Below the pieces are notes generated by a model. The model was not told the origin of the DNA, did not search any database, and saw only the letters and a list, made by a program, of their open reading frames with translations. A stretch of 64,000 nucleotides of DNA. Source: Massilia sp. HP4. Its GTDB lineage: Bacteria; Pseudomonadota; Gammaproteobacteria; Burkholderiales; Burkholderiaceae_D. The stretch covers positions 79,235 to 143,234 of the forward strand of contig NZ_STGG01000023.1 of the NCBI RefSeq assembly GCF_005222695.1, in the 5' to 3' direction. Shown piece after piece: positions 46,965 to 55,388 of this stretch. The number at the start of each line of letters is the position of its first letter. Position 1 is the stretch's first letter. The position numbers and the translations under genes were made by a program.

Positions 46965-47801
46965 ATGCAAGCCAAGGACATCCAGCGCATCGCCGCCTTC
47001 GACGACAACGGCCAGGGCGGCAACCCGGCCGGCGTCTGGGTCGGCGCCAGCTTGCCGCCGGCCGCCGATATGGCCCGCATCGCGCGTGCAGTCGGCTTTT
47101 CGGAGACCGCCTTCGCCGCGCCCGAAGGCGAGTTCTGGCGCGTGCGTTATTTTTCGCCTGAATCCGAAGTGCCGTTCTGCGGCCATGCCACTATCGCCCT
47201 GGGCGCCGCACTGGCCCGCGCCCACGGCGACGGCCGCTACGCGCTGCAGCTGAATGCCGCCGCGATCATGGTCGAGGGCCGGCGCGACGGCGAGCGGGTG
47301 CAGGCGGCGCTGCAGTCGCCGCCGACCCACAGCAGGCCGGCCGACGCGAGCCTGGTCGATGCGGCGCTGGTGCTGTTCGGCTATACCCGCGCCGACCTCG
47401 ACCCGCGCATCCCGCCCGCGCTGGCCCATGGCGGGGCCGATCACCTGGTGCTGGCACTGTCGAGCCGCGCGGCGCTGGCGGCGATGCGCTATGCGCTGGA
47501 TACGGGCCGCAAGCTGATGCTCGAACACGGACTGGTGACGGTCGTGCTGGCCTGGTCCGAGCATCCGCAGCGCTTCCATACACGTAATCCGTTCGCCTCG
47601 GGAGGCGTCTATGAAGACCCGGCCACCGGCGCCGGCACCGCGGCGCTGGCCGGTTACCTGCGCGACATCGGCTGGCCGCATGGCGGACGCATCGAGATCG
47701 TGCAGGGCGAGGACATGGGCATGCGTTCGCTCCTGACGGCCGAGCTTGGCGATGGGCAGGGCGGCTCGATCCGCGTATCGGGCACGGCACGCATGCTGTA
47801 A
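46965..47801 (+). CDS. PhzF-family isomerase/epimerase
   Basis: 278-residue protein of the PhzF fold. Family marks are NPAGVWVG, ETAF (catalytic Glu), the CGHATIALGAAL motif and the C-terminal half-repeat signature EDPATGAGTAALAGYL. GAGGA lies seven bases before ATG 46965. Members isomerise small cyclic acids; the substrate here is unknown and no phenazine genes are present. It probably has its own promoter, since the gap to fsr is 138 bases. Confidence 0.9.
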   Translation: MQAKDIQRIAAFDDNGQGGNPAGVWVGASLPPAADMARIARAVGFSETAFAAPEGEFWRVRYFSPESEVPFCGHATIALGAALARAHGDGRYALQLNAAAIMVEGRRDGERVQAALQSPPTHSRPADASLVDAALVLFGYTRADLDPRIPPALAHGGADHLVLALSSRAALAAMRYALDTGRKLMLEHGLVTVVLAWSEHPQRFHTRNPFASGGVYEDPATGAGTAALAGYLRDIGWPHGGRIEIVQGEDMGMRSLLTAELGDGQGGSIRVSGTARML

Positions 47802-47990
47802 TAGTGATTTGCGGCAACGCACAAGCGCGCTGCGGTAAACCCGACTATTTTGTCATTACTATACGTCTTTACGCAAAATCAAATAGAGGGCTAAAAGTAC
47901 ACCTGCTCAGCAGTTAGATTTTCCGTGAGCGGATTGATAATTTGATCCAGACCAACCCTGTTTCATTTACATCAACCCAGGAGTACCGCC

Positions 47991-48773
47991 ATGGAGCTGT
48001 TCCCAGCAGCTGTGTTCAACCCCTCGAAAGCGTCCCGTCCGCGCACCGCGCGCGGCCCCGTCGCTGGAGGCGCGATCGAGCGTTTGCCGTTCACTATCCG
48101 CCGGGTCGAAACCGAAGCGGATCTTCTCAAGGCCGTGCGCATCCGCCACGCGGCCTATGCCCGCCACGTCCCGGAATTCGCCCGCAGCCTGGCGCAGCCC
48201 GAGGCCGCCGACTACGACGCCGACACCATCGTCCTGCTGGCCGAATCGAAGCTGGATGGCACGCCGATCGGCAGCACCCGCATCCGCACCAATCTCTACC
48301 GCCCGCTGGGCGTCGAGGAATCGATCGTCCTGCCCGGCTGGCTGCAGGGCAAGCGCCTGGTCGAAGCGACCCGCCTCGGTATCGACGAAGGCCGCGTTGG
48401 CCGCATGGTCAAGATTGCACTGGTCAAGGCCTGCTTCATGTATTGCGAAGACAACGCCATCGACTTTTCGGTCGCGACCGGTCGTCCTCCCGTCGACAGG
48501 CAGTACGAGCAACTGATGTTCGTCGATGTGTTCCCTGAGGATGGCCTGGTGCCGCTGCGCCATGTGGGCAATATCCCGCACCGCGTCATGGCCTTCGAGA
48601 TCGCCACCTTCCAGCAGCGCTGGACCGAGGCGCGCCATCCGATGCTCAATTTCTTCTTCAACACGCATCATCCGGACATCGACATCGGTCCGATCGCGCC
48701 GCCATCGCTGGCGTTGCCTGGGCGCGCGGTGGCGCCGACCGCACGATTGCAGGGCGAGATGGCATTTGCCTGA
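47991..48773 (+). CDS. FeeM-like N-acyl amino acid synthase (GNAT-fold)
   Basis: 260-residue protein matching the N-acyl amino acid synthase FeeM catalytic core, related to acyl-homoserine-lactone synthases. Family-type segments: RIRHAAYARHVPEF, EATRLGID, FSVATGRPPVDRQYEQLMF, PHRVMAFEIATFQQRW. It would join an acyl chain (from acyl-ACP) to an amino acid. AGGAG lies seven bases before ATG 47991. The C-terminal 35 residues are low-complexity. A membrane GGDEF-EAL gene follows at about 190 bases. The product cannot be predicted. Confidence 0.8.
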   Translation: MELFPAAVFNPSKASRPRTARGPVAGGAIERLPFTIRRVETEADLLKAVRIRHAAYARHVPEFARSLAQPEAADYDADTIVLLAESKLDGTPIGSTRIRTNLYRPLGVEESIVLPGWLQGKRLVEATRLGIDEGRVGRMVKIALVKACFMYCEDNAIDFSVATGRPPVDRQYEQLMFVDVFPEDGLVPLRHVGNIPHRVMAFEIATFQQRWTEARHPMLNFFFNTHHPDIDIGPIAPPSLALPGRAVAPTARLQGEMAFA

Positions 48774-48966
48774 CCGTCGCCGGTCAAGAAAAAAAGCGGA
48801 GGGCAGCCAGGGCGGGCCGCTCTCCGCGATATGATCCGCGCAAAAGCGTTGCGAAATGGCCCGTGCTGGCCCAATTATTGCATGACGGCACTAGCGTAAA
48901 GTTGTATCCTTGCGCTTTAATGACCGCCGCTTTCTGCGCTGTGTCAAAGCACTACCAAGAGTGTCC

Positions 48967-51906
48967 ATGCCCAACCTCAAACGTCAGCTCCCTGCAACGC
49001 TGCCGGCCTCGCTTCACGCGGCTGTCGAGCTGGTACTGAAGATCTTTGCCTACTACCTGATCCCGGTCGGGATCGGCATCGTCTCGCTGATCGCGCTGGT
49101 CTTCTGGCATGACGAATACCGTACCAGCGGCGACGTGCCGCTGGCGATGCACGTGACGGTCGACCAGGCCGCCAAGCTGGCGCCCATCGATGCGCTGGCG
49201 CTGGCGCGCGCCACGCCGCTGACCAACAGCCATGACACCCACCTGTCCGAAGCCCCGGTCTGGTTCGCCTTCGAGCCGATGCCGCGCACTGGCGAGCAGG
49301 TAATCGAATTCCCGTCGCGCCACGCGCTCGACATCGCCTGCTGGGATGCGTCCACCCTGGCCCCGCTCGGCGCAGCCACCCGCAGCACCGGCGATGGCGC
49401 GCTGCAGGCAGACAAGGCCGGCTTCGCGATGCAGTTGTCGCCGTTGCCGCGCCAGCTGCTGTGCCGCACCGGTTTCTCGGGCCCGGCGCGGTTGTCGGTA
49501 CTGCAATGGCCGGCCGAGCAGTTCGCGCTGTCGGTCAAGCAGTACCACCGCAAATCGGGCCTGCTCGACGGCGGCATGATCGTGCTGGCGCTGTTCATCA
49601 TCATCACCGCCCTGATCAACCGCCAGCCGGTCTATGTGCTGTTCGCCGGCTGGCTGATCCTGAACCTGCGCGTGGGCGCGCTGTCGGCCGGCTGGGACAT
49701 CCAGTGGCTGGGCCAGGCCGTGCCCTCCGAATGGCTGCTGCGCAGCCGCTCCGTGACGATCACGCTGTACGGCATCGCTACCCTGACCCTGTACCAGGCG
49801 CTGCTCAAGGAACACCTGGCCGAGATGCGCTACGTGCTGCCGATGCGCGTCATGCAGTGGCTGTGCATGCCGATGCTGGCCGCGGCCATGCTGCTCCCGT
49901 ATGGCATGTACCTGCCGCTGCTATGGGGCATCCTGGTGTGCTGCTTCTCCCTGATGACGGTCGGCCTGTTCAAGATCATCGTGGAGTCGCGCACCCGGGT
50001 CGCGGCCTGGTTCGCGGCCTCGTTCGCGGTGACCTTCCTGGCCTCGCTGGCCGAGGTGCTGTCCGCCGCGCTCGGCATGCGCGAGCTGCTGGGCGTGATC
50101 AACAGCGTCACCGCGGCGCTGGCATCGAGCCTGCTGGCGGCGCTGGCCGTGGCCGAGCAGATGCGCATGGAAACCGAAAAGCGCCAGGAAGCGCAAGAAG
50201 AACTCGAGCATGCCTACCAGGCGATGCCGGTTGGCCTGTTCACGCTCGATATGTACGGTCACTTCCTGAGCGTGAATCCGGCCCTGCAGAAAATGCTGGG
50301 CATGAGCGGCTTTACGCCCGGCCGCACCGCCTGGCGCCAGTTCTTTTCCGAAGCCAGCTGGGCCAACCTGCACGAGCAGGTGCACGCCAGGGCCGAGGCC
50401 GAGATGGAGCTGGCCAGCCGCGACGGCAACCAGCGCTTCCTGGTCAGCGCCACGCTGGCGCGCTCGCGCATCGAGGGCGTGTTGCAGGACACCACCGAAA
50501 AGCACAAGGCCACCGAGCAGCTGCGCTTCATGGCCAATAACGATCCGCTGACCAAGGTCTATAACCGGCGCGGGATCGAGCGCGAATTTTCCAGCGCGGC
50601 CGCCAGCCTGGCGGCGGGGCGCCCGATGGCGCTGGCCTACGTCGACCTCGACCGTTTTAAACTGATCAACGACCTGTTCGGCCATGCGGCGGGCGACGAA
50701 GTGCTCAAGCAGGTGTGCGAGCGGATGGGCACGATGCTGGCCGGCGGCCAGCAGATCGGCCGCGTGGGCGGCGACGAATTCGTGATCGTGATGCCGGAGA
50801 CAGCGATCCCGCTGGCCTCGATCATCTGCCGCGGCATCGTCGACCGGCTCGGCAACACGCCGTACCGCGTGGGCGACAAGGCTTTCCACGTGCGTGCCTC
50901 GGTCGGCCTGATCGAGGTGGTGCCGGGCATGCCGATGAAGGATGCGGTGTCGACCTCGGACCGCGCCTGCCGCGAAGCCAAGACCGGCCTGGGCGACGGC
51001 CTGGTGGTGTACGAGCGCGGCGCCGATGCCTTCCGCCAGCGCGCCGCCGAACTCGACCTGGTCGAGCGCCTGTCGGGCCCGAACGCGACCGACAACCTGC
51101 TGCTCGAGATGCAGCCGATCATGTCGCTGCGCGCGCCGAACGAGTCGCTCAATTTCGAGGTGCTGCTGCGCATGCGCGAACCGGACGGCCGCGTGGTGCC
51201 GGCCGGCGCCGTGATCGCCGCCGCCGAGAAGAGCGGCCGCGCCAGCATGATCGACCGCTGGGTGTTGAACACGACCCTGGCCTGGATCGCGGAGCACGCC
51301 GAGGACCTGGTCAATACCCGGTTCGTGTGCATGAACCTGTCGGGGGCCTCGCTCAACGACGAGCGCTTCGTGCAGGACACCTTCGATATCCTGGGCCGCT
51401 ATGTGCATGTGGCCAGCCGCCTGTGCCTGGAGATTACCGAGAGCGTGGCGCTGCATGACCTGGACAACACGCGCCGCTTCATCGACCAGGTGCGCAGCTT
51501 CGGGGTCAAGGTCGCGCTGGACGACTTTGGCGCCGGCTATACCTCATTCTCCTACCTGAAGGAGCTGCCGGCCGACGTGCTGAAAATCGACGGCAACTTC
51601 ATCGTCAACATCAATGCGCACCCGGCCAATGTGGCGATCGTCGAGGCCATCGTCAGCCTGGCGGTGAACCTGGGCATGAAGACGATCGCCGAATGGGCCG
51701 AGGATGCGGCCACCGTGCAGACCCTGCACGAGATCGGCGTCGATTATGTGCAGGGCTATGTGGTGGCGCGCTCGATGCCGCCCGAGCGATTGCTCGAAGG
51801 CCGCTCGAGCGCGGACTTCATCAAGGATGAAGCGCTACTGGCGCTGCTGCAGGAGCTCGAGCATCCGCCGGCGCCGCACCTGGCCAGCGTGACCAGGCTG
51901 CACTGA
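48967..51906 (+). CDS. Membrane GGDEF-EAL c-di-GMP signalling protein
   Basis: 979-residue protein. One N-terminal membrane helix, a periplasmic beta-rich sensor (about residues 60-200, 7TMR-DISM-type), a block of 7 membrane helices (about 205-395), a PAS-like stretch (AMPVGLFTLDMYGHFLSVNP), GGDEF (601-605 intact) and EAL domains. The EAL signature reads EVL (Glu731), with CLEITE, DDFGAGYTS, KIDGNF and EWAED all present, so phosphodiesterase activity is plausible; both activities may be present. No RxxD inhibition site before GGDEF. Start ATG 48967 is preferred to an upstream TTG. Ends in a 14-bp tandem repeat. Confidence 0.9.
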   Translation: MPNLKRQLPATLPASLHAAVELVLKIFAYYLIPVGIGIVSLIALVFWHDEYRTSGDVPLAMHVTVDQAAKLAPIDALALARATPLTNSHDTHLSEAPVWFAFEPMPRTGEQVIEFPSRHALDIACWDASTLAPLGAATRSTGDGALQADKAGFAMQLSPLPRQLLCRTGFSGPARLSVLQWPAEQFALSVKQYHRKSGLLDGGMIVLALFIIITALINRQPVYVLFAGWLILNLRVGALSAGWDIQWLGQAVPSEWLLRSRSVTITLYGIATLTLYQALLKEHLAEMRYVLPMRVMQWLCMPMLAAAMLLPYGMYLPLLWGILVCCFSLMTVGLFKIIVESRTRVAAWFAASFAVTFLASLAEVLSAALGMRELLGVINSVTAALASSLLAALAVAEQMRMETEKRQEAQEELEHAYQAMPVGLFTLDMYGHFLSVNPALQKMLGMSGFTPGRTAWRQFFSEASWANLHEQVHARAEAEMELASRDGNQRFLVSATLARSRIEGVLQDTTEKHKATEQLRFMANNDPLTKVYNRRGIEREFSSAAASLAAGRPMALAYVDLDRFKLINDLFGHAAGDEVLKQVCERMGTMLAGGQQIGRVGGDEFVIVMPETAIPLASIICRGIVDRLGNTPYRVGDKAFHVRASVGLIEVVPGMPMKDAVSTSDRACREAKTGLGDGLVVYERGADAFRQRAAELDLVERLSGPNATDNLLLEMQPIMSLRAPNESLNFEVLLRMREPDGRVVPAGAVIAAAEKSGRASMIDRWVLNTTLAWIAEHAEDLVNTRFVCMNLSGASLNDERFVQDTFDILGRYVHVASRLCLEITESVALHDLDNTRRFIDQVRSFGVKVALDDFGAGYTSFSYLKELPADVLKIDGNFIVNINAHPANVAIVEAIVSLAVNLGMKTIAEWAEDAATVQTLHEIGVDYVQGYVVARSMPPERLLEGRSSADFIKDEALLALLQELEHPPAPHLASVTRLH

Positions 51907-51949
51907 GCAAGCTGCACTGAGCAGGCTGCACTGAGCAGGCTGCACTGAG
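51894..51949. repeat. Four 14-bp tandem repeats spanning the GGDEF-EAL stop codon
   Basis: Units start at 51894, 51908, 51922 and 51936; three are identical, one has a single change. The first unit contains the TGA stop (51904-51906). Because 14 is not a multiple of 3, each copy places TGA in a different frame. The array fills the gap to a convergent gene. Confidence 0.88.
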
Positions 51950-51950
51950 C

Positions 51951-52337
51951 CTATTCAAGGCCGGCAAGGGTTTCCTTGCTGCCGCCGACATCGCCGAGCA
52001 GGAATTGTGCGCGTGCTGCCTTCAGGGTGGCGACGTCATTGGCCAGCGGTTGGGCTTTTACCCGAGGCATCGGCACGGCGCGGCGCTGCAGTTCGCGCGC
52101 CGGCGGCAGTACGTCCTGGTGCGCGACGATCGGGTGAGGCGCAATGCGCGTCATCCCTTCGTTCGACGCCATGCTGGCCATGCGCACGGTGGCGGCGCCG
52201 GCTTCGCAAGGGCGGTCGGTGAGGGTGACGCGGCCGGCGCCGTCGACGCACTTGACGATGACGGAGTCGGAAAATGCGCTCGGCGCGGCGATCGCGGTGG
52301 CTGCCAGCAAACAGATATTGCACAGTTGACGCTTCAT
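51951..52337 (-). CDS. Small exported protein, DUF4124-like
   Basis: 128-residue protein. A signal peptide (MKRQLCNICLLAATAIAAPSAF) leads to a short DUF4124-type segment, VIVKCVDGAGRVTLTDRPC, with two Cys. The rest is basic and low in structure. ATG 52337 follows AGGAG by seven bases; an in-frame ATG further up (52376) would spoil the signal. Function unknown. It diverges from the regulator gene across 145 bases. Confidence 0.7.
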   Translation of the reverse strand: MKRQLCNICLLAATAIAAPSAFSDSVIVKCVDGAGRVTLTDRPCEAGAATVRMASMASNEGMTRIAPHPIVAHQDVLPPARELQRRAVPMPRVKAQPLANDVATLKAARAQFLLGDVGGSKETLAGLE

Positions 52338-52446
52338 GGCGTGGCTCCTGGACGGATCCATGTTCGGGAATTTCATTGTCTTCCTTGCATCACAACGCTT
52401 CTGTTCGCCACCTCACGCGGGCGTGTAGGCGCGCGCGCCGTCGTTT

Positions 52447-52481
52447 TTTACAGAACCGCCAGTCTTGGATAAAATATCCAA
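52447..52481 (+). promoter_or_regulatory. Promoter and operator of the YheO-type regulator; leaderless start
   Basis: TTTACA (52447-52452), a 17-base spacer and TAAAAT (52470-52475) form a good sigma-70 promoter. The perfect palindrome TTGGATA-N3-TATCCAA (52465-52481) covers the -10 element. The start ATG (52483) is only eight bases after it, so the transcript would be leaderless. A near match lies at 55326-55342. Confidence 0.7.
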
Positions 52482-52482
52482 T

Positions 52483-53115
52483 ATGACTAAGACATTGCCC
52501 AGCAAGGAAGAGTCCGCGCTCATCGAGCAGGTCCGGCACATCGCCGACGGCCTGGCCAAGACCTTCGCGCCGTTCTGCGAAGTGGTCGTGCACGACTTGC
52601 GCGATCCCGGCCACGCGGTGCTGGCGATCCACAACAACCTTTCCAGCCGCGCGGCCGGCGACCCGGCCACCGAGCTCGGGCTGGCGCGCATCGCCGACAG
52701 CGCCTATCCGCAGGTGATCGCCAACTATCCGAACCGGTTCCCGGACGGCCGCCCGGCCAAGAGCACCTCGATCGGCATCAAGGATGCGGACGGCAACTAC
52801 GTCGCGGCGCTGTGCCTGAACGTCGACCTGACCTTGTTTCGTTCGATGCAGGGCATCCTGGAGCAGTTCAATGCCCTGGGCGAGGCGCCAGTGGGCGAAT
52901 CGCTCGATCCGGCCAACGCCGACGCGATCCGGCGCCGCATCGACGCCTATGCGGCCCGGCTGGCGTCCACGCCGCAGCTGCTCAAGGCACACGAGCGGCG
53001 CGCGCTGATGCGCGAGCTGAAGGAGGGCGGCTATCTCGAAGTGCGGCGCGCGATGGAAGTGGCGGCGGCGCATCTCGGCATTTCGCGGGCGACGGCGTAC
53101 AACGACATCAAATAA
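52483..53115 (+). CDS. YheO/DauR-family transcriptional regulator
   Basis: 210-residue regulator with an N-terminal PAS-like YheO domain (FAPFCEVVVHDLRDPGHAVLAIHNN, SIGIKDADGNYVAALCLNVDL) and a C-terminal HTH (LEVRRAMEVAAAHLGISRATAYNDIK). Members include DauR, a repressor of D-amino acid use. The operator overlapping its own promoter implies autoregulation. An in-frame TTG at 52465 lies inside the operator and is not the start. It is followed 36 bases later by a D-2-hydroxyacid dehydrogenase, likely co-transcribed. A second operator copy at 55326 suggests it also controls the ammonia-lyase. Confidence 0.88.
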   Translation: MTKTLPSKEESALIEQVRHIADGLAKTFAPFCEVVVHDLRDPGHAVLAIHNNLSSRAAGDPATELGLARIADSAYPQVIANYPNRFPDGRPAKSTSIGIKDADGNYVAALCLNVDLTLFRSMQGILEQFNALGEAPVGESLDPANADAIRRRIDAYAARLASTPQLLKAHERRALMRELKEGGYLEVRRAMEVAAAHLGISRATAYNDIK

Positions 53116-53151
53116 AATCCATCCGATACCGTCCACTTCGGGAGAATCGCC

Positions 53152-54144
53152 TTGAAGACCGCCGTATTCAGCGCGCGCCGCTACGACAAGACCATGCTGG
53201 CCCAGGCCAACGAGGGCGCCGGCCATGAGTTGCGCTTCCTCGAAGACCGCCTGAACGTCGAGACGGCGGGTCTGGCCCGGGGCTGCGAAGCGGTCTGCGT
53301 GTTCGTCAACGATACGGTCGACGCCGAGGTGCTGGGCATCCTGGCGGGGCAGGGCACGCGCCTGGTGGCAACCCGCTCGACCGGCTACAACCATGTCGAT
53401 GCGGCGGCTGCCCGCAGGCTGGGCATCGCGGTGGTGCGGGTCACCGATTACTCTCCCAACTCGGTCGCCGAATTCGCGGTCGGCCTGCTGCTGGCCGTGA
53501 ACCGCAAGATCGCGCGCGCCAGCGTGCGCACGCGCGAGGGCAACTTCGACCTCGATGGCCTGATGGGCTTCGACCTGCACGGCAAGACGGTGGGCGTGAT
53601 CGGCACCGGCAAGATCGGCACCATCTTCGCCCGCATCATGGCCGGTTTCGGCTGTACCCTGGTCGGCCATGACCGCTATCGGAGTGCCGCCTTCGAGGCG
53701 CTGGGCGGGCGCTATATCGGCGTCGACGAACTGCTGGCCTGCAGCGACGTCGTGTCCCTTCACTGTCCGCTGCTGGACGAGACCCACCACATCGTGGACG
53801 CCGCGGCGCTGGCGCGGGTCAAGCGCGGCTGTGTGCTGGTCAATACCAGCCGTGGCGGGCTGGTCGATACCGAGGCGGCGGTGCAGGCGCTCAAGACCGG
53901 CCAGCTGGGCGGCCTGGCGATCGACGTCTACGAGCAGGAAGCGAGCCTGTTCTTCCAGGACCTGTCGTCGACCATCATCACGGACGACGTGATCCAGCGC
54001 CTGGTGTCGTTTCCGAACGTGATCGTGACCGGCCACCAGGCCTTTTTCACGGTGGAGGCGATCGGGCAGATCATGCGTACGACGATCGACAGCATCACAG
54101 CCTTCGAGCGCGGCGAGGAACTGGTCAACCGCATCCCCGATTGA
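53152..54144 (+). CDS. ldhA: D-2-hydroxyacid dehydrogenase (D-lactate dehydrogenase type)
   Basis: 330-residue NAD-dependent enzyme reducing pyruvate (or a related 2-oxoacid) to D-lactate. Rossmann motif GVIGTGKIG at about residues 145-155, LVNTSRGGLVDTEA with catalytic Arg, acidic relay in AIDVYEQEA and catalytic His in VTGHQAFFT. Starts with TTG 53152 behind GGGAG. Sequence closely follows the LdhA group (VYEQEASLFFQD). Likely in an operon with the regulator; the lyase product (an oxoacid) would be a fitting substrate, but this is inference. Confidence 0.9.
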   Translation: MKTAVFSARRYDKTMLAQANEGAGHELRFLEDRLNVETAGLARGCEAVCVFVNDTVDAEVLGILAGQGTRLVATRSTGYNHVDAAAARRLGIAVVRVTDYSPNSVAEFAVGLLLAVNRKIARASVRTREGNFDLDGLMGFDLHGKTVGVIGTGKIGTIFARIMAGFGCTLVGHDRYRSAAFEALGGRYIGVDELLACSDVVSLHCPLLDETHHIVDAAALARVKRGCVLVNTSRGGLVDTEAAVQALKTGQLGGLAIDVYEQEASLFFQDLSSTIITDDVIQRLVSFPNVIVTGHQAFFTVEAIGQIMRTTIDSITAFERGEELVNRIPD

Positions 54145-54236
54145 TGCGGTGTGCATGAGTTGATCCGTGGACTGGACACGGCGGCGCATAGTGCGCTACG
54201 GTGCCAGGCATCGGCAACGCGCAGCAGAGGGCAAGG

Positions 54237-54746
54237 ATGCACATCAGGCAGGTCCGGTTCGACCGGGTATTCGACGTCCAGCAACGGGCCGGCGACTTCA
54301 GCTTCGAGGACGGCGGCTGGCCGGTGTATGGCGTCAATGTCGCCGGCATGGGGATTCCCCGCGAGGGAGCGACCTATGCCGTCGCCTTTGCCGAGGCAGG
54401 CAACTGGAATACGCTCATCGGCTGGCGCGACCTGGCGGCATCGGCGGTACAGCTCAGGCGCTCTGCCTGGCAGCTCGCTCTCCAGCAGCTCCCCTATGGC
54501 TACCTGATGATCCCGGTGCCCTACGGGATTTCCCTGGCGCTGGGCGGCTACTGGGCGGCGTTGCCGGTAGGGGCGCTGATGCTGCTGGTATATGGAGGCT
54601 GCATCTACCGCGCCGCCTGGCGCAACCGGCAGGCGGCCCAGGCGCTGCGGGAGGTGCATCCCGCCGTGCCCCCGGCGCCGGGCAAGCGCAAGCCGTCGCG
54701 GCTGGCGCGCTCGGTATGGGCGCTGGCGCCCATCTTGTGGAAATGA
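54237..54746 (+). CDS. Unknown membrane protein, tandem paralogue 1
   Basis: 169-residue protein of no recognised family. Soluble N-terminal half (VRFDRVFDVQQ, FSFEDGGWPVYGV, NWNTLIGWRDL) then two close hydrophobic helices (about residues 75-120) and a short basic tail. The downstream gene has the same architecture and shared motifs (FDRVFDVQ, GNW..IGWRDL), showing tandem duplication. ATG 54237 is behind GAGGG. Confidence 0.7.
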   Translation: MHIRQVRFDRVFDVQQRAGDFSFEDGGWPVYGVNVAGMGIPREGATYAVAFAEAGNWNTLIGWRDLAASAVQLRRSAWQLALQQLPYGYLMIPVPYGISLALGGYWAALPVGALMLLVYGGCIYRAAWRNRQAAQALREVHPAVPPAPGKRKPSRLARSVWALAPILWK

Positions 54747-54754
54747 GGAATGCG

Positions 54755-55282
54755 ATGAGTCGACGTGTGGAAGATGTTGCCGACATCGTGCAGGTCGCCT
54801 TCGACCGGGTGTTCGATGTCCAGGGACGGATGTTCAGCTTCGAAAGCGGCGGCAGGAAGGAATACGGCGTCAGCTTTTCCGATGGTACGGTCCCGCGCGA
54901 CGGATCTCGGTATGCGGTGGCGCTGGTCAAGGATGGTAACTGGCAGAAGGTAATCGGTTGGCGCGATTTGTCCACGACCGAGGTCTATCTGACCGAATCG
55001 GGCTGGGATGCCGCGTGGACCCAGGCCGGCACACTGTATATTTTCGCGCCCATTTTCATCGCCGCCGCCTTGGTATTCCTGGGCCCGTGGGTGGCGCTGG
55101 GATTGCTTGCGCTTTTCTTGTGGTTATCCGCATGGATCGTTCGCAGCGCAGTGCTACGCAACCGGCTGGTGGATCAGGCCCTGCGCGAGATCGACCCACC
55201 TGTGCCGCCGGGCGACGGCCCCAGGATCGGCAAAACCGGGAAAAGATGGATCACAGGCGTGCTGAACATCTTCTCCGGTTGA
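54755..55282 (+). CDS. Unknown membrane protein, tandem paralogue 2
   Basis: 175-residue paralogue of the preceding gene: FDRVFDVQGRMFSFESGG, YAVALVKDGNWQKVIGWRDLS, two adjacent membrane helices (FAPIFIAAALVFLG and VALGLLALFLWLSAWIV) and a tail with ALREIDPPVPPG that resembles LREVHPAVPPAP in paralogue 1. GAGGA five bases before ATG 54755 decides the start; ATG 54743 overlapping the previous stop is an alternative. No known function; sits between the dehydrogenase and the operator of the lyase. Confidence 0.72.
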   Translation: MSRRVEDVADIVQVAFDRVFDVQGRMFSFESGGRKEYGVSFSDGTVPRDGSRYAVALVKDGNWQKVIGWRDLSTTEVYLTESGWDAAWTQAGTLYIFAPIFIAAALVFLGPWVALGLLALFLWLSAWIVRSAVLRNRLVDQALREIDPPVPPGDGPRIGKTGKRWITGVLNIFSG

Positions 55283-55317
55283 TGGGTTGACCACGGATCG
55301 GCGTAGTTTGACGCTTA

Positions 55318-55342
55318 ATCCAATTTTGGATAATATGTCCAA
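55318..55342 (+). promoter_or_regulatory. Operator for the YheO-type regulator upstream of the ammonia-lyase
   Basis: TTGGATA-ATA-TGTCCAA (55326-55342), one mismatch from the perfect palindrome at 52465-52481. An overlapping ATCCAA-TT-TTGGAT palindrome (55318-55331) adds a further half-site. It lies 47 bases before the lyase start. Confidence 0.65.
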
Positions 55343-55388
55343 TATCCGATGAATCGTCAGATCGCAGTGAACTGAAAGGAATTGTGCC

